Assembly (NCBI RefSeq): GCF_013927005.1
Contig: NZ_CP055930.1
Location: 3,224,001 to 3,288,000 of the forward strand
Reading direction: 5' to 3'
DNA: 64,000 nt
Source of the DNA: Enterobacter sp. RHBSTW-00175
GTDB taxonomy: Bacteria > Pseudomonadota > Gammaproteobacteria > Enterobacterales > Enterobacteriaceae
The notes beneath the pieces were generated by a model, which was given only the letters and a program-made list of their open reading frames with translations, was not told the DNA's origin and made no database searches. A program made the translations under genes and the position numbers. Within the stretch, counting starts at the first letter, position 1; each line of letters opens with the position of its first letter. Of this stretch, positions 1 to 7,472 are shown piece by piece.

Positions 1-1
1 G

Positions 2-895
2 CTGCTGGATACCGTGGGGAACTTCCTGGCGCCAATGAAAATTGTGGCGCTGATCGTGCTGGCCGTTGCGGCTATCATCTGGCCGGCTGGCCCTATCAGC
101 GATGCGATGGATGCCTATAAAAATGCGGCGTTCTCCAACGGCTTTGTGAACGGTTATCTGACCATGGATACGCTGGGCGCGATGGTGTTTGGTATCGTTA
201 TTGTGAACGCGGCGCGTTCCCGTGGCGTGACCGAAGCGCGTCTGCTGACCCGCTATACCATCTGGGCTGGCCTGATGGCCGGTGTGGGCCTGACGCTGCT
301 GTATCTGGCGCTGTTCCGCCTGGGTTCAGATAGCGCTATGCTGGTTGAACAGAACGCGAACGGTGCGGCTATCCTTCATGCTTACGTGCAGCACACCTTC
401 GGTGGTGCGGGCAGCATGTTGCTTGCGGTGCTGATTTTCCTGGCGTGTCTGGTGACGGCCGTTGGCCTGACCTGTGCGTGTGCTGAGTTCTTTGCTCAGT
501 ATCTGCCGCTCTCTTACCGCTCGCTGGTGTTTATTCTGGGCATTTTCTCAATGGCGGTATCGAATCTGGGGCTGAGCCACCTGATTCAGGTTTCCATTCC
601 GGTGCTGACGGCCATTTATCCGCCGTGCATTGTGCTGGTGGTGTTGAGCTTTACTCGCCCGTGGTGGAATAATTCATCCCGAATTATTGCGCCGGCCATG
701 TTTATCAGCCTTCTTTTTGGTATCCTTGACGGAATCAAAGCATCAGCATTCAGTGAAATGCTGCCAGCCTGGACACAGCGTCTGCCGCTGTCCGAACAAG
801 GTCTGGCATGGCTGATGCCTACCGTTGTAGCGCTGGTTCTGGCCGTTATCTGGGACCGTGCAGCAGGGCGTCAGGTTACATCTAACGCGCATTAA
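2..895 (+). CDS. brnQ: Branched-chain amino acid transporter BrnQ (3' part)
   Basis: The window opens inside this gene; the frame is open from base 2, so the first 140 or so residues lie outside. The remaining 297 residues are a string of hydrophobic helices typical of the LIVCS family, which imports leucine, isoleucine and valine by sodium or proton symport across the inner membrane. The internal GTG at base 14 is not a real start. The next gene is proY, as in E. coli, which supports the name. A strong terminator follows at 918-953. Confidence 0.93.
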   Translation: MLDTVGNFLAPMKIVALIVLAVAAIIWPAGPISDAMDAYKNAAFSNGFVNGYLTMDTLGAMVFGIVIVNAARSRGVTEARLLTRYTIWAGLMAGVGLTLLYLALFRLGSDSAMLVEQNANGAAILHAYVQHTFGGAGSMLLAVLIFLACLVTAVGLTCACAEFFAQYLPLSYRSLVFILGIFSMAVSNLGLSHLIQVSIPVLTAIYPPCIVLVVLSFTRPWWNNSSRIIAPAMFISLLFGILDGIKASAFSEMLPAWTQRLPLSEQGLAWLMPTVVALVLAVIWDRAAGRQVTSNAH

Positions 896-917
896 TCAAC
901 GGTAACAAACTGTTTAA

Positions 918-953
918 CCACGGGGCTTAAGGCCCCGTGGTTTTTTGTTTTTT
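918..953 (+). terminator. Rho-independent terminator after brnQ
   Basis: The 9-bp arms CCACGGGGC and GCCCCGTGG enclose a 5-base loop and are followed by a run of T. It ends the brnQ transcript just before proY. Confidence 0.9.
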
Positions 954-976
954 TCGTGTTGAATGGCAAGATTTAA

Positions 977-2350
977 ATGGAAAGCACTAACAAACTCAAA
1001 CGTGGACTGAGCACCCGCCACATCCGCTTTATGGCACTGGGTTCAGCTATCGGTACGGGTCTTTTTTATGGCTCGGCAGATGCCATCAAAATGGCCGGTC
1101 CAAGCGTTCTGTTGGCCTACATCATTGGTGGTGTGGCGGCGTATATCATCATGCGCGCGCTGGGCGAAATGTCCGTGCATAACCCTTCTGCAAGTTCCTT
1201 TTCTCGTTACGCGCAAGATAACTTAGGCCCGCTGGCAGGCTACATCACCGGCTGGACATACTGTTTTGAGATCCTGATAGTGGCGATTGCCGATGTCACT
1301 GCCTTCGGCATTTACATGGGGGTCTGGTTCCCGGCTGTACCGCACTGGATTTGGGTACTAAGCGTGGTGTTGATCATCTGCGCCATTAACCTGATGAGCG
1401 TGAAGGTGTTTGGTGAGCTGGAGTTCTGGTTCTCCTTCTTTAAAGTTGCCACCATTATCATCATGATTGCGGCCGGTTTTGGCATCATCATCTGGGGTAT
1501 TGGTAACGGCGTTCAGCCAACCGGTATTCATAACCTGTGGAGCAACGGCGGCTTCTTTAGCAACGGCTGGCTCGGCATGGTGATGTCTTTGCAAATGGTG
1601 ATGTTTGCGTACGGCGGTATTGAGATTATCGGCATCACCGCAGGTGAAGCGAAAGACCCGGAGAAATCCATCCCGCGTGCCATCAATTCCGTGCCGATGC
1701 GTATTCTGGTGTTCTACGTGGGTACGCTGTTTGTCATTATGTCTATCTACCCGTGGAACCAGGTGGGCACCGATGGTAGTCCGTTTGTCCTGACCTTCCA
1801 GCACCTGGGGATCACGTTTGCGGCCAGTATTCTGAACTTCGTGGTGCTGACGGCTTCGCTTTCTGCCATTAACAGCGATGTGTTTGGCGTGGGGCGTATG
1901 CTGCACGGGATGGCAGAGCAGGGCAGTGCGCCAAAAGTCTTTGCGAAAACCTCTCGTCGCGGTATTCCGTGGGTGACGGTGATGGTTATGACCATTGCGC
2001 TGCTGTTTGCGGTATACCTCAACTACATCATGCCTGAGAACATTTTCCTGGTGATTGCATCGCTGGCGACCTTTGCGACCGTGTGGGTGTGGATTATGAT
2101 CCTGCTGTCACAGATTGCGTTCCGTCGCCGTCTGCTGCCGGAAGAGGTGGAAGCACTAAAATTCAAAGTGCCGGGTGGTGTGGTTACTACCGTAGTTGGG
2201 CTGGTTTTCCTGGTCTTTATTATCGGACTGATTGGCTATCACCCGGATACCCGTATTTCCTTGTATGTGGGCTTTGCGTGGATTGTTCTGCTGCTGGCAG
2301 GCTGGATGTTTAAATGCCGCCGCGACCGCCAGTTGGCGCAAGCGCAGTAA
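977..2350 (+). CDS. proY: Proline-specific amino acid permease ProY
   Basis: This 457-residue inner-membrane protein belongs to the amino acid-polyamine-organocation superfamily (AAT family). About 12 hydrophobic helices are visible. The first contains the conserved [13 protein letters not shown] stretch near residue 22, the unwound helix that contacts the substrate in this family. The length equals that of E. coli ProY and the gene follows brnQ as expected. ProY is described as a cryptic proline transporter; the substrate here is inferred from orthology. The C-terminal tail after the last helix is short and basic. Confidence 0.93.
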   Translation: MESTNKLKRGLSTRHIRFMALGSAIGTGLFYGSADAIKMAGPSVLLAYIIGGVAAYIIMRALGEMSVHNPSASSFSRYAQDNLGPLAGYITGWTYCFEILIVAIADVTAFGIYMGVWFPAVPHWIWVLSVVLIICAINLMSVKVFGELEFWFSFFKVATIIIMIAAGFGIIIWGIGNGVQPTGIHNLWSNGGFFSNGWLGMVMSLQMVMFAYGGIEIIGITAGEAKDPEKSIPRAINSVPMRILVFYVGTLFVIMSIYPWNQVGTDGSPFVLTFQHLGITFAASILNFVVLTASLSAINSDVFGVGRMLHGMAEQGSAPKVFAKTSRRGIPWVTVMVMTIALLFAVYLNYIMPENIFLVIASLATFATVWVWIMILLSQIAFRRRLLPEEVEALKFKVPGGVVTTVVGLVFLVFIIGLIGYHPDTRISLYVGFAWIVLLLAGWMFKCRRDRQLAQAQ

Positions 2351-2360
2351 TCCCCTTTTT

Positions 2361-2408
2361 CACCCTCTCCCGTCTAGTGTATAAAAGGCAGCGGGGGAGG
2401 GTATTAGT
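2361..2408. repeat. Degenerate CCCTC/GAGGG hairpin repeat, split
   Basis: A CACCCTCTCCC arm and a GGGGGAGGGT arm are separated by about 25 unrelated bases. Intact relatives with short loops occur at about 17521, 28819, 61864 and 63504. This copy sits between proY and the accessory toxin island and may mark the island edge. Confidence 0.5.
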
Positions 2409-2414
2409 CGACAA

Positions 2415-2693
2415 CTATTTTGACGATTTTTTTTCATTCTCATAATCTTGTAAGTACCTTTCAAGTGGCTTGGCTGTGCCTAAAGTAAAGATTTCACCGT
2501 TGTCTTTATCAATGATGAACGGAGTGTTTCCTGCTAAACGGCAGGAAATAAGCCCATTTTCAAGATATTCTTTTGATTCGAAACAGAAAAACCATCCCTC
2601 TGAAAATCGGCCATGAAGTGTGATGACAACGGGGATGTCAGCATTGCTAACATATTCAGTAGCTTTACTCATAGCGTCTTCATAACTAATCAT
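2415..2693 (-). CDS. YrhB-like (Imm35-type) putative immunity protein
   Basis: This small soluble protein of 92 residues resembles E. coli YrhB along its whole length, including the stretches VITLHGRFSEGW and FIIDKDNGEI and the C-terminal LGTAKPLERYLQDYE. YrhB-type domains occur in the Imm35 immunity family, although K-12 YrhB has also been reported as a heat-induced chaperone. Its ATG overlaps the stop of the upstream effector gene in an ATGA (2690-2693), so translation is probably coupled. It most likely neutralises the papain-fold toxin encoded just before it. That role is inferred from gene pairing; no signal peptide is visible, which fits protection in the cytoplasm. Confidence 0.8.
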   Translation of the reverse strand: MISYEDAMSKATEYVSNADIPVVITLHGRFSEGWFFCFESKEYLENGLISCRLAGNTPFIIDKDNGEIFTLGTAKPLERYLQDYENEKKSSK

Positions 2694-3847
2694 TTATTTG
2701 TCCTCAATAGCTGAAATGATTCAAATTGACTAAGATCTGCCTGGGTACCAGTTTGCCCATCGAGAAATCTGATTGTACTATTTTGATTAACGACATTAAA
2801 TACATGCCCTGGTTGGCTTGGACCATATGATCCGTATACAATCCCACGAGCCCCTGAGCCAGCACTACTGATTATTTGAATGATTTCATCTTCAGATTTC
2901 ATATATCTGAACTTTGCATCGTAATGGCGCTCTAATACACTGAGTGGCACACCTGTAATCGAGTTTGCAGGTAGTGCTGATGTTGCATGACCTGCCAGAG
3001 TCATATCTGTAGATAATGCACAATTCACGCAATTGTGGGTACGACCTTCTCCAGGATAACCTAAATTAACTTTCCTGATTGATCCTGCTAAATCATTTCT
3101 TATTGAACCTTGAATTTTTTGTATTTTGTTAAGATTTTCCAGAGCTGATGCGTTCTTCGCAAGGAGTAGTGAGGTTGCAGCAATACCAAGACCAATTGTT
3201 TTTTCATTGAGCACCTGATTATATCCAGTTTGAGTCTCGGTACCGAGTTTTTCAGCTGTATCCCTGAACCCCTCTATGTTCCCGTTGTAAATACTTCCTG
3301 CGGCAAGCAGTCTGCCTACAGCCTTACTGTTTAACGTTTTGAGTCCTTTCTTAGCATCCGTTTGCTGTGGGACAAACATTCGAGTGTAGTTAGCTGGAAC
3401 TGCCAGAGAACTGAACTCGGTGTTAGCGATAAGATGTCTGCAAAAAATATACTCATATTTTACTGTAATGTATTCGGTATCAAGATTAGCCTCTACCAGA
3501 AGATGGATAGCAGAGATAAATGCTCCTCTCAACTGAATATAGTAATACCTTTCCCATCTGCCATATTTATTTATGCGGTAAAAGTCAAACTCCAAAAAAA
3601 GCTGCTCATTATTATTTATGGCATTGCAAAGTAATGGGGTGCTTTTATCCAGGGGTTTCTTGAAACTAAGCTCCTGAAGTTGTGTGCCTTGATCTGTGCT
3701 GGTTATTCCATTGGTCAGTTCAAATACAAATATTTCGTCCTTATGGCCGGTTTGTGCGCGATTGCCAATTGATGCTATCGTCCCGCATCCATCGGAAATC
3801 GCACCTTGTTGCTTTCCAGAAATTGACAGGTATATAGTATCTCCCAT
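2690..3847 (-). CDS. Evolved Hcp effector with C-terminal papain-fold toxin domain
   Basis: This 385-residue protein has two parts. Residues 1 to about 150 match enterobacterial Hcp tube proteins (MGDTIYLSISGKQQG, later SIGNRAQTGHKDEIFVFE and KPLDKSTPLL), so it should stack into the type VI secretion tube. After a linker with a hydrophobic stretch near 216-232, residues 265-385 look like a papain-like toxin (Tox-PL / glutamine deamidase type): RTHNCVNCA with Cys273 and Cys276, PGHVFNVV with His348, and FLDGQTG with Asp363 and Gln365. Cys276 is the likelier nucleophile by comparison with papain. The ATG at 3847 has an AAGG ribosome site; a TTG 24 bases upstream lacks one. Low G+C suggests horizontal gain. 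No other T6SS genes are nearby. Domain assignment is by eye. Confidence 0.82.
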   Translation of the reverse strand: MGDTIYLSISGKQQGAISDGCGTIASIGNRAQTGHKDEIFVFELTNGITSTDQGTQLQELSFKKPLDKSTPLLCNAINNNEQLFLEFDFYRINKYGRWERYYYIQLRGAFISAIHLLVEANLDTEYITVKYEYIFCRHLIANTEFSSLAVPANYTRMFVPQQTDAKKGLKTLNSKAVGRLLAAGSIYNGNIEGFRDTAEKLGTETQTGYNQVLNEKTIGLGIAATSLLLAKNASALENLNKIQKIQGSIRNDLAGSIRKVNLGYPGEGRTHNCVNCALSTDMTLAGHATSALPANSITGVPLSVLERHYDAKFRYMKSEDEIIQIISSAGSGARGIVYGSYGPSQPGHVFNVVNQNSTIRFLDGQTGTQADLSQFESFQLLRTNK

Positions 3848-4196
3848 TATTACCTTATCCTTTAATATCAATCTTATTAACGGTTTTACTGATGAGTATT
3901 TCTCTTTAAATATTTTTACTCTTTATTTTGTGTTTTTGGTATATTTATAATAAAAAGTTTCACTTTAACTGAAAATTATTAAGGATAGTCTGTATGGTGA
4001 TGGTTTTTATTATTTATCGGCTTACGAAAATTTAGCTGTATTGTGAGATATGCATAAGAGGTTGTTAATGAGCAGAACATCTGGCTGCACTGATGCCTCC
4101 TCCCCCGTCCTCCTCCCCCAATAAACTGCATCATGATGAGCTAACCTTAACTACCCTGTGGCAAGGTGACGTCAATTTCATCAAAGGGGATTCGTG
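3848..4196. other. A+T-rich intergenic region, effector to malZ
   Basis: The first 200 bases or so are very A+T-rich and must hold the promoter of the minus-strand effector gene; TATAAT-like runs are present around 3945-3960, but no single promoter can be chosen with confidence. The last 100 bases carry the MalT boxes and the malZ promoter. No convincing reading frame was seen. Confidence 0.6.
4096..4118 (-). promoter_or_regulatory. Tandem MalT boxes upstream of malZ
   Basis: Two identical sites read GGGGAGGAGG on the minus strand, at 4096-4105 and 4109-4118. They match the MalT consensus GGGGA(T/G)GAGG and are in direct repeat 13 bp apart. MalT with ATP and maltotriose activates mal genes from such paired boxes, which fits malZ starting 79 bases downstream. 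The TAACCT at 4142-4147 is a possible -10 element. Confidence 0.88.
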
Positions 4197-6014
4197 ATGT
4201 TGAACGCCTGGCACCTTCCGGTTGCCCCATTTGTTAAGCAAAACAAAGACAACCTTGTGATTACGCTCTGGCTGGCGGGGGAAAATCAGCCCGACCGCGT
4301 GATGCTACGCGCTGAAGTGGATAACGAAGAAACCGCATTGACCATGCACAAGCAACGCAGCCAGCCGCAGCCCGGCGTGACGGCATGGCGCGCGAACATC
4401 GATCTCAACAGCGGGCAGCCGCGACGTCGCTACAGCTTTAAGCTGCTGTGGAATAACCGTCAGCTGTGGTTTACCCCGCAAGGCTTTAGCCGTTTTCCAC
4501 CTGCGCGGCTGGAGCAATTCGCCGTCGATTACCCGGACCATGGCCCGCAGTGGGTCAACGATCAGGTCTTTTATCAAATCTTCCCTGACCGCTTTGCCCG
4601 CAGCCAGAAGCGCACGCCGCAGCAGGATAAGGTCTATTACCACCACGCCACAGGTCACGACATTATCTTTAAAGAGTGGGATGAGCCGCTTACAGCGCAG
4701 GCAGGGGGATCGACATTTTACGGTGGCGACCTGGACGGGATCAGCGAAAAGCTCCCGTATCTGAAAAAACTGGGCGTCACGGCGCTGTACCTTAACCCGG
4801 TCTTTAAAGCGCCAAGCGTTCACAAATACGATACCGAAGATTATCGCCACGTTGATGAGCAGTTTGGCGGTGATGCCGCGCTGCTGCGTCTGCGGGAAAA
4901 CACGAAAAAAGAAGGAATGCGCCTGATTCTGGACGGCGTGTTCAACCACAGTGGGGATTCCCACGCCTGGTTTGATCGTCACAATCAGTCCATGGGCGGT
5001 GCGTGTCATAACCCGGATTCACCCCAGCGTGACTGGTACAGCTTTAGTGATGAAGGACGGGCTTTGGACTGGTTGGGCTATGCCAGCCTGCCTAAGCTCG
5101 ATTTTCAGTCGCCAGTGCTTGTGAACGAGATCTACGGTGGTGATGACAGCATTGTACGCCACTGGTTAAAGGCTCCGTGGAACATGGACGGCTGGCGTCT
5201 GGACGTGGTGCATATGCTGGGTGAAGCGGGTGGGGCACGTAACAATATTGAGCACGTTGCCGGGATCACCCGTTCAGCAAAAATCGCCCAGCCGGAGGCG
5301 TTTGTCTTTGGCGAGCATTTTGGTGATGCGCGTCAGTGGCTTCATGCCGATGCCGAAGACGCGGCGATGAACTATCGCGGCTTTACTTTCCCGCTGTGGG
5401 GATTCCTTGCCAATACCGATATTTCTTACGATCCGCAACTTATCGACGCCGAAACCTGCATGGCGTGGATGGACAACTACCGCGCCAGTCTGTCTCACCA
5501 GCAGCAGCTGCGGATGTTCAACCAGTTGGATAGCCACGACACAGCACGTTTCAAGTCGCTGCTGGGCAAAGACGTGGCGCGTCTGCCGCTGGCGGTGACC
5601 TGGCTCTTCACCTGGCCTGGGATCCCGTGTATTTACTACGGTGATGAAGTGGGACTGGACGGCAACAACGATCCGTTCTGCCGCAAAACCTTCCCGTGGG
5701 ATCCGGCAAAACAGGACGCGTCGCTGTTCAGCCTGTATCAGCGTATGGCGAAACTGCGTAAACAGAACCAGGCTTTACGCTACGGCGGATGCCAGGTGGT
5801 CTACGCGCATGATAACGTCGTGGTGTTTGCCCGGGTCTATAACCAGCAGCGCATGCTGGTGGCCATTAACCGGGGTGAAGCCTGTGAAGTGGTGCTGGAT
5901 GATTCCCCACTGCTCAGGGTGAAGGCATGGCAACTGAAAGAGGGTAAAGGCGACCTGCAAGAAGGGGTTTTGTCTCTGCCTGCGATTTCAGCCTGCGTTT
6001 GGTTTGGTAATTAA
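4197..6014 (+). CDS. malZ: Maltodextrin glucosidase MalZ
   Basis: This cytoplasmic GH13 enzyme of 605 residues removes glucose from the reducing end of maltodextrins. An N-terminal domain of about 120 residues precedes the (beta/alpha)8 barrel. Catalytic residues are visible: nucleophile Asp336 in DGWRLDVVH, acid/base Glu373 in FGEHF and the third acid Asp448 in LDSHD. The start MLNAWHLP equals that of E. coli MalZ; a GTG one codon earlier is the alternative and shares the same GGGGA ribosome site. Tandem MalT boxes upstream indicate induction by maltotriose. Confidence 0.96.
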   Translation: MLNAWHLPVAPFVKQNKDNLVITLWLAGENQPDRVMLRAEVDNEETALTMHKQRSQPQPGVTAWRANIDLNSGQPRRRYSFKLLWNNRQLWFTPQGFSRFPPARLEQFAVDYPDHGPQWVNDQVFYQIFPDRFARSQKRTPQQDKVYYHHATGHDIIFKEWDEPLTAQAGGSTFYGGDLDGISEKLPYLKKLGVTALYLNPVFKAPSVHKYDTEDYRHVDEQFGGDAALLRLRENTKKEGMRLILDGVFNHSGDSHAWFDRHNQSMGGACHNPDSPQRDWYSFSDEGRALDWLGYASLPKLDFQSPVLVNEIYGGDDSIVRHWLKAPWNMDGWRLDVVHMLGEAGGARNNIEHVAGITRSAKIAQPEAFVFGEHFGDARQWLHADAEDAAMNYRGFTFPLWGFLANTDISYDPQLIDAETCMAWMDNYRASLSHQQQLRMFNQLDSHDTARFKSLLGKDVARLPLAVTWLFTWPGIPCIYYGDEVGLDGNNDPFCRKTFPWDPAKQDASLFSLYQRMAKLRKQNQALRYGGCQVVYAHDNVVVFARVYNQQRMLVAINRGEACEVVLDDSPLLRVKAWQLKEGKGDLQEGVLSLPAISACVWFGN

Positions 6015-6022
6015 TCCCCTTT

Positions 6023-6050
6023 TGCAACCGGTGTATTACGCCGGTTGCAG
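6023..6050 (+). terminator. Inverted repeat after malZ
   Basis: The arms GCAACCGG and CCGGTTGC enclose a 9-base loop directly after malZ. There is no T run after the stem on this strand, so it may stabilise mRNA 3' ends rather than terminate on its own. Confidence 0.5.
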
Positions 6051-6068
6051 AATATTCCCCAAAGTCGT

Positions 6069-6086
6069 TCTGTTAAATTAAACAGA
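6069..6086. promoter_or_regulatory. Inverted repeat upstream of isochorismatase-like gene
   Basis: TCTGTT and AACAGA are separated by AAATTA, giving an 18-bp A+T-centred inverted repeat in the region that should promote the three-gene cassette. A TATACT that could act as a -10 element lies at 6127-6132. This could be an operator; no regulator gene is adjacent. Confidence 0.35.
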
Positions 6087-6215
6087 GCGGACAAATTTCT
6101 TTAATATCGTCTAAATCAATTCTCGCTATACTCAAATTGCTTTATCAGACAGGGCCCTTTCTCATTTAGCACACAAAATCGTTGGCTTTTAACACATTGA
6201 TTAAAAGGTACTTTT

Positions 6216-6857
6216 ATGTCTATTCGTGAACTGATTGACCCGTCCAATTCCGCACTGATTTTTATCGATCACCAGCCGCAGATGTCCTTTGGCGTGGCAA
6301 ATATTGACCGTCAGTTATTGAAAAATAATACGGTTGCTCTGGCGAAAGCAGGCAAAATTTTTGATGTACCGGTTATCTATACGTCTGTAGAAACAAAGAG
6401 CTTCAGCGGTTATATCTGGCCTGAATTGCTGGCCGTCCATCCTGATGTAAAACCCATTGAACGTACCTCGATGAACTCCTGGGAAGATGACGCGTTTGTT
6501 GCGGCAGTTAAAGCCACAGGCCGCAAAAAACTCATCATTTCTGCCCTGTGGACAGAAGTGTGCCTGACCTTCCCGGCGCTGATGGCGCTGGATGAAGGCT
6601 TCGAAGTGTATGTAGTAACAGATACCTCCGGCGGGACCTCTGTTGATGCACACGAACGTGCTATCGACCGTATGGTGCAGGCAGGCGCAGTGCCTGTGAC
6701 CTGGCAGCAGGTGTTGCTTGAGTACCAGCGCGACTGGTCACGTAAAGGCACTTATGACGCGGTGATGGATCTGGTGCGTGAGCATAGCGGGGCTTACGGC
6801 ATGGGCGTTGATTATGCCTATACCCTCGTTCACGGTGCGCCAGAGCGCAAAGCGTAA
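6216..6857 (+). CDS. Isochorismatase-family (YcaC-like) hydrolase
   Basis: This 213-residue cytoplasmic protein resembles E. coli YcaC, a cysteine hydrolase of the isochorismatase superfamily whose substrate is unknown. The family signature is visible: Asp18 in LIFIDHQ, the TEVCLTFPAL segment with the likely nucleophile Cys116, and VVTDTSGG further on. An AAAAGGT ribosome site precedes the ATG. It is the first gene of a tight three-gene run (gaps of 48 and 21 bp) with a monooxygenase-domain protein and an amidohydrolase, suggesting joint breakdown of an amide- or ring-containing small molecule. This cassette is absent from K-12 between malZ and acpH. Confidence 0.85.
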   Translation: MSIRELIDPSNSALIFIDHQPQMSFGVANIDRQLLKNNTVALAKAGKIFDVPVIYTSVETKSFSGYIWPELLAVHPDVKPIERTSMNSWEDDAFVAAVKATGRKKLIISALWTEVCLTFPALMALDEGFEVYVVTDTSGGTSVDAHERAIDRMVQAGAVPVTWQQVLLEYQRDWSRKGTYDAVMDLVREHSGAYGMGVDYAYTLVHGAPERKA

Positions 6858-6905
6858 TCCTTTCAGGGCGGGGTTCTCCCGCCCATCAATGACCAGGGAA
6901 CTTTT

Positions 6906-7451
6906 ATGGCGCAAACATCACATGTGACGCTGGTGATCACCCATACGTTACTGCCTGGACAAGCCGGGCGATACGAACAGTGGCTTGGCAAAATCATGCC
7001 CATCGCGGCTGAATTTCCCGGACATCTGGGGGCTAACGTCATCCGCCCGTCCGAAGGACAGAGCCTGTGGACGGTGATTATCCGCTTCGACACCATTGAG
7101 CACCTTTATGCCTGGACGCAGTCCGATACCCGTAATGTGCTGGTGAAAGAGATTGAGCCACTGCTGGCGGAAGGCGATAAAACGGAAGTGCGCACCGAGG
7201 CGGCATTCTGGTTCACTCCGCCAGAGACAAATGTGCGTAAACCAAAGCAGTGGAAACAGTTTCTCATCACCCTGCTGGTTATCTTCCCCAGTACCAATGT
7301 GGTGCCGCTGGTGACTGGCGCGCTGCTTCCTGGCCTGAAAGGCACTTTACTGCTGCATTTGATTAACGATGCCTGTGTGGTCGCGCTGGTGGTCTGGCTG
7401 TGGATGCCCATCGTGACCCGTCTGTTTGCCGGATGGCTGAAAAAAGCCTGA
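6906..7451 (+). CDS. ABM-domain protein with two C-terminal membrane helices
   Basis: Residues 1 to about 100 look like an antibiotic biosynthesis monooxygenase (ABM) ferredoxin-like domain: VTLVITHTLLPGQAGRYEQWL, then FPGHLGANVIRP and LWTVIIRFD. ABM domains oxidise small aromatic substrates without a cofactor, or act as small ligand-binding dimers. Residues about 115-135 and 146-170 form two hydrophobic helices, so this copy is probably tethered to the inner membrane by a hairpin. It lies 48 bp after the isochorismatase-like gene and 21 bp before the amidohydrolase, in one operon. The substrate is unknown. Confidence 0.78.
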   Translation: MAQTSHVTLVITHTLLPGQAGRYEQWLGKIMPIAAEFPGHLGANVIRPSEGQSLWTVIIRFDTIEHLYAWTQSDTRNVLVKEIEPLLAEGDKTEVRTEAAFWFTPPETNVRKPKQWKQFLITLLVIFPSTNVVPLVTGALLPGLKGTLLLHLINDACVVALVVWLWMPIVTRLFAGWLKKA

Positions 7452-7472
7452 TCCGGTTCAAAGGAGTACGTT

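Noticed and set aside
2351..4196. A complete type VI secretion locus around the Hcp-like gene
   Set aside because: The neighbours are proY and malZ; no Tss proteins, VgrG or PAAR gene occur here, so only a cargo module is present.
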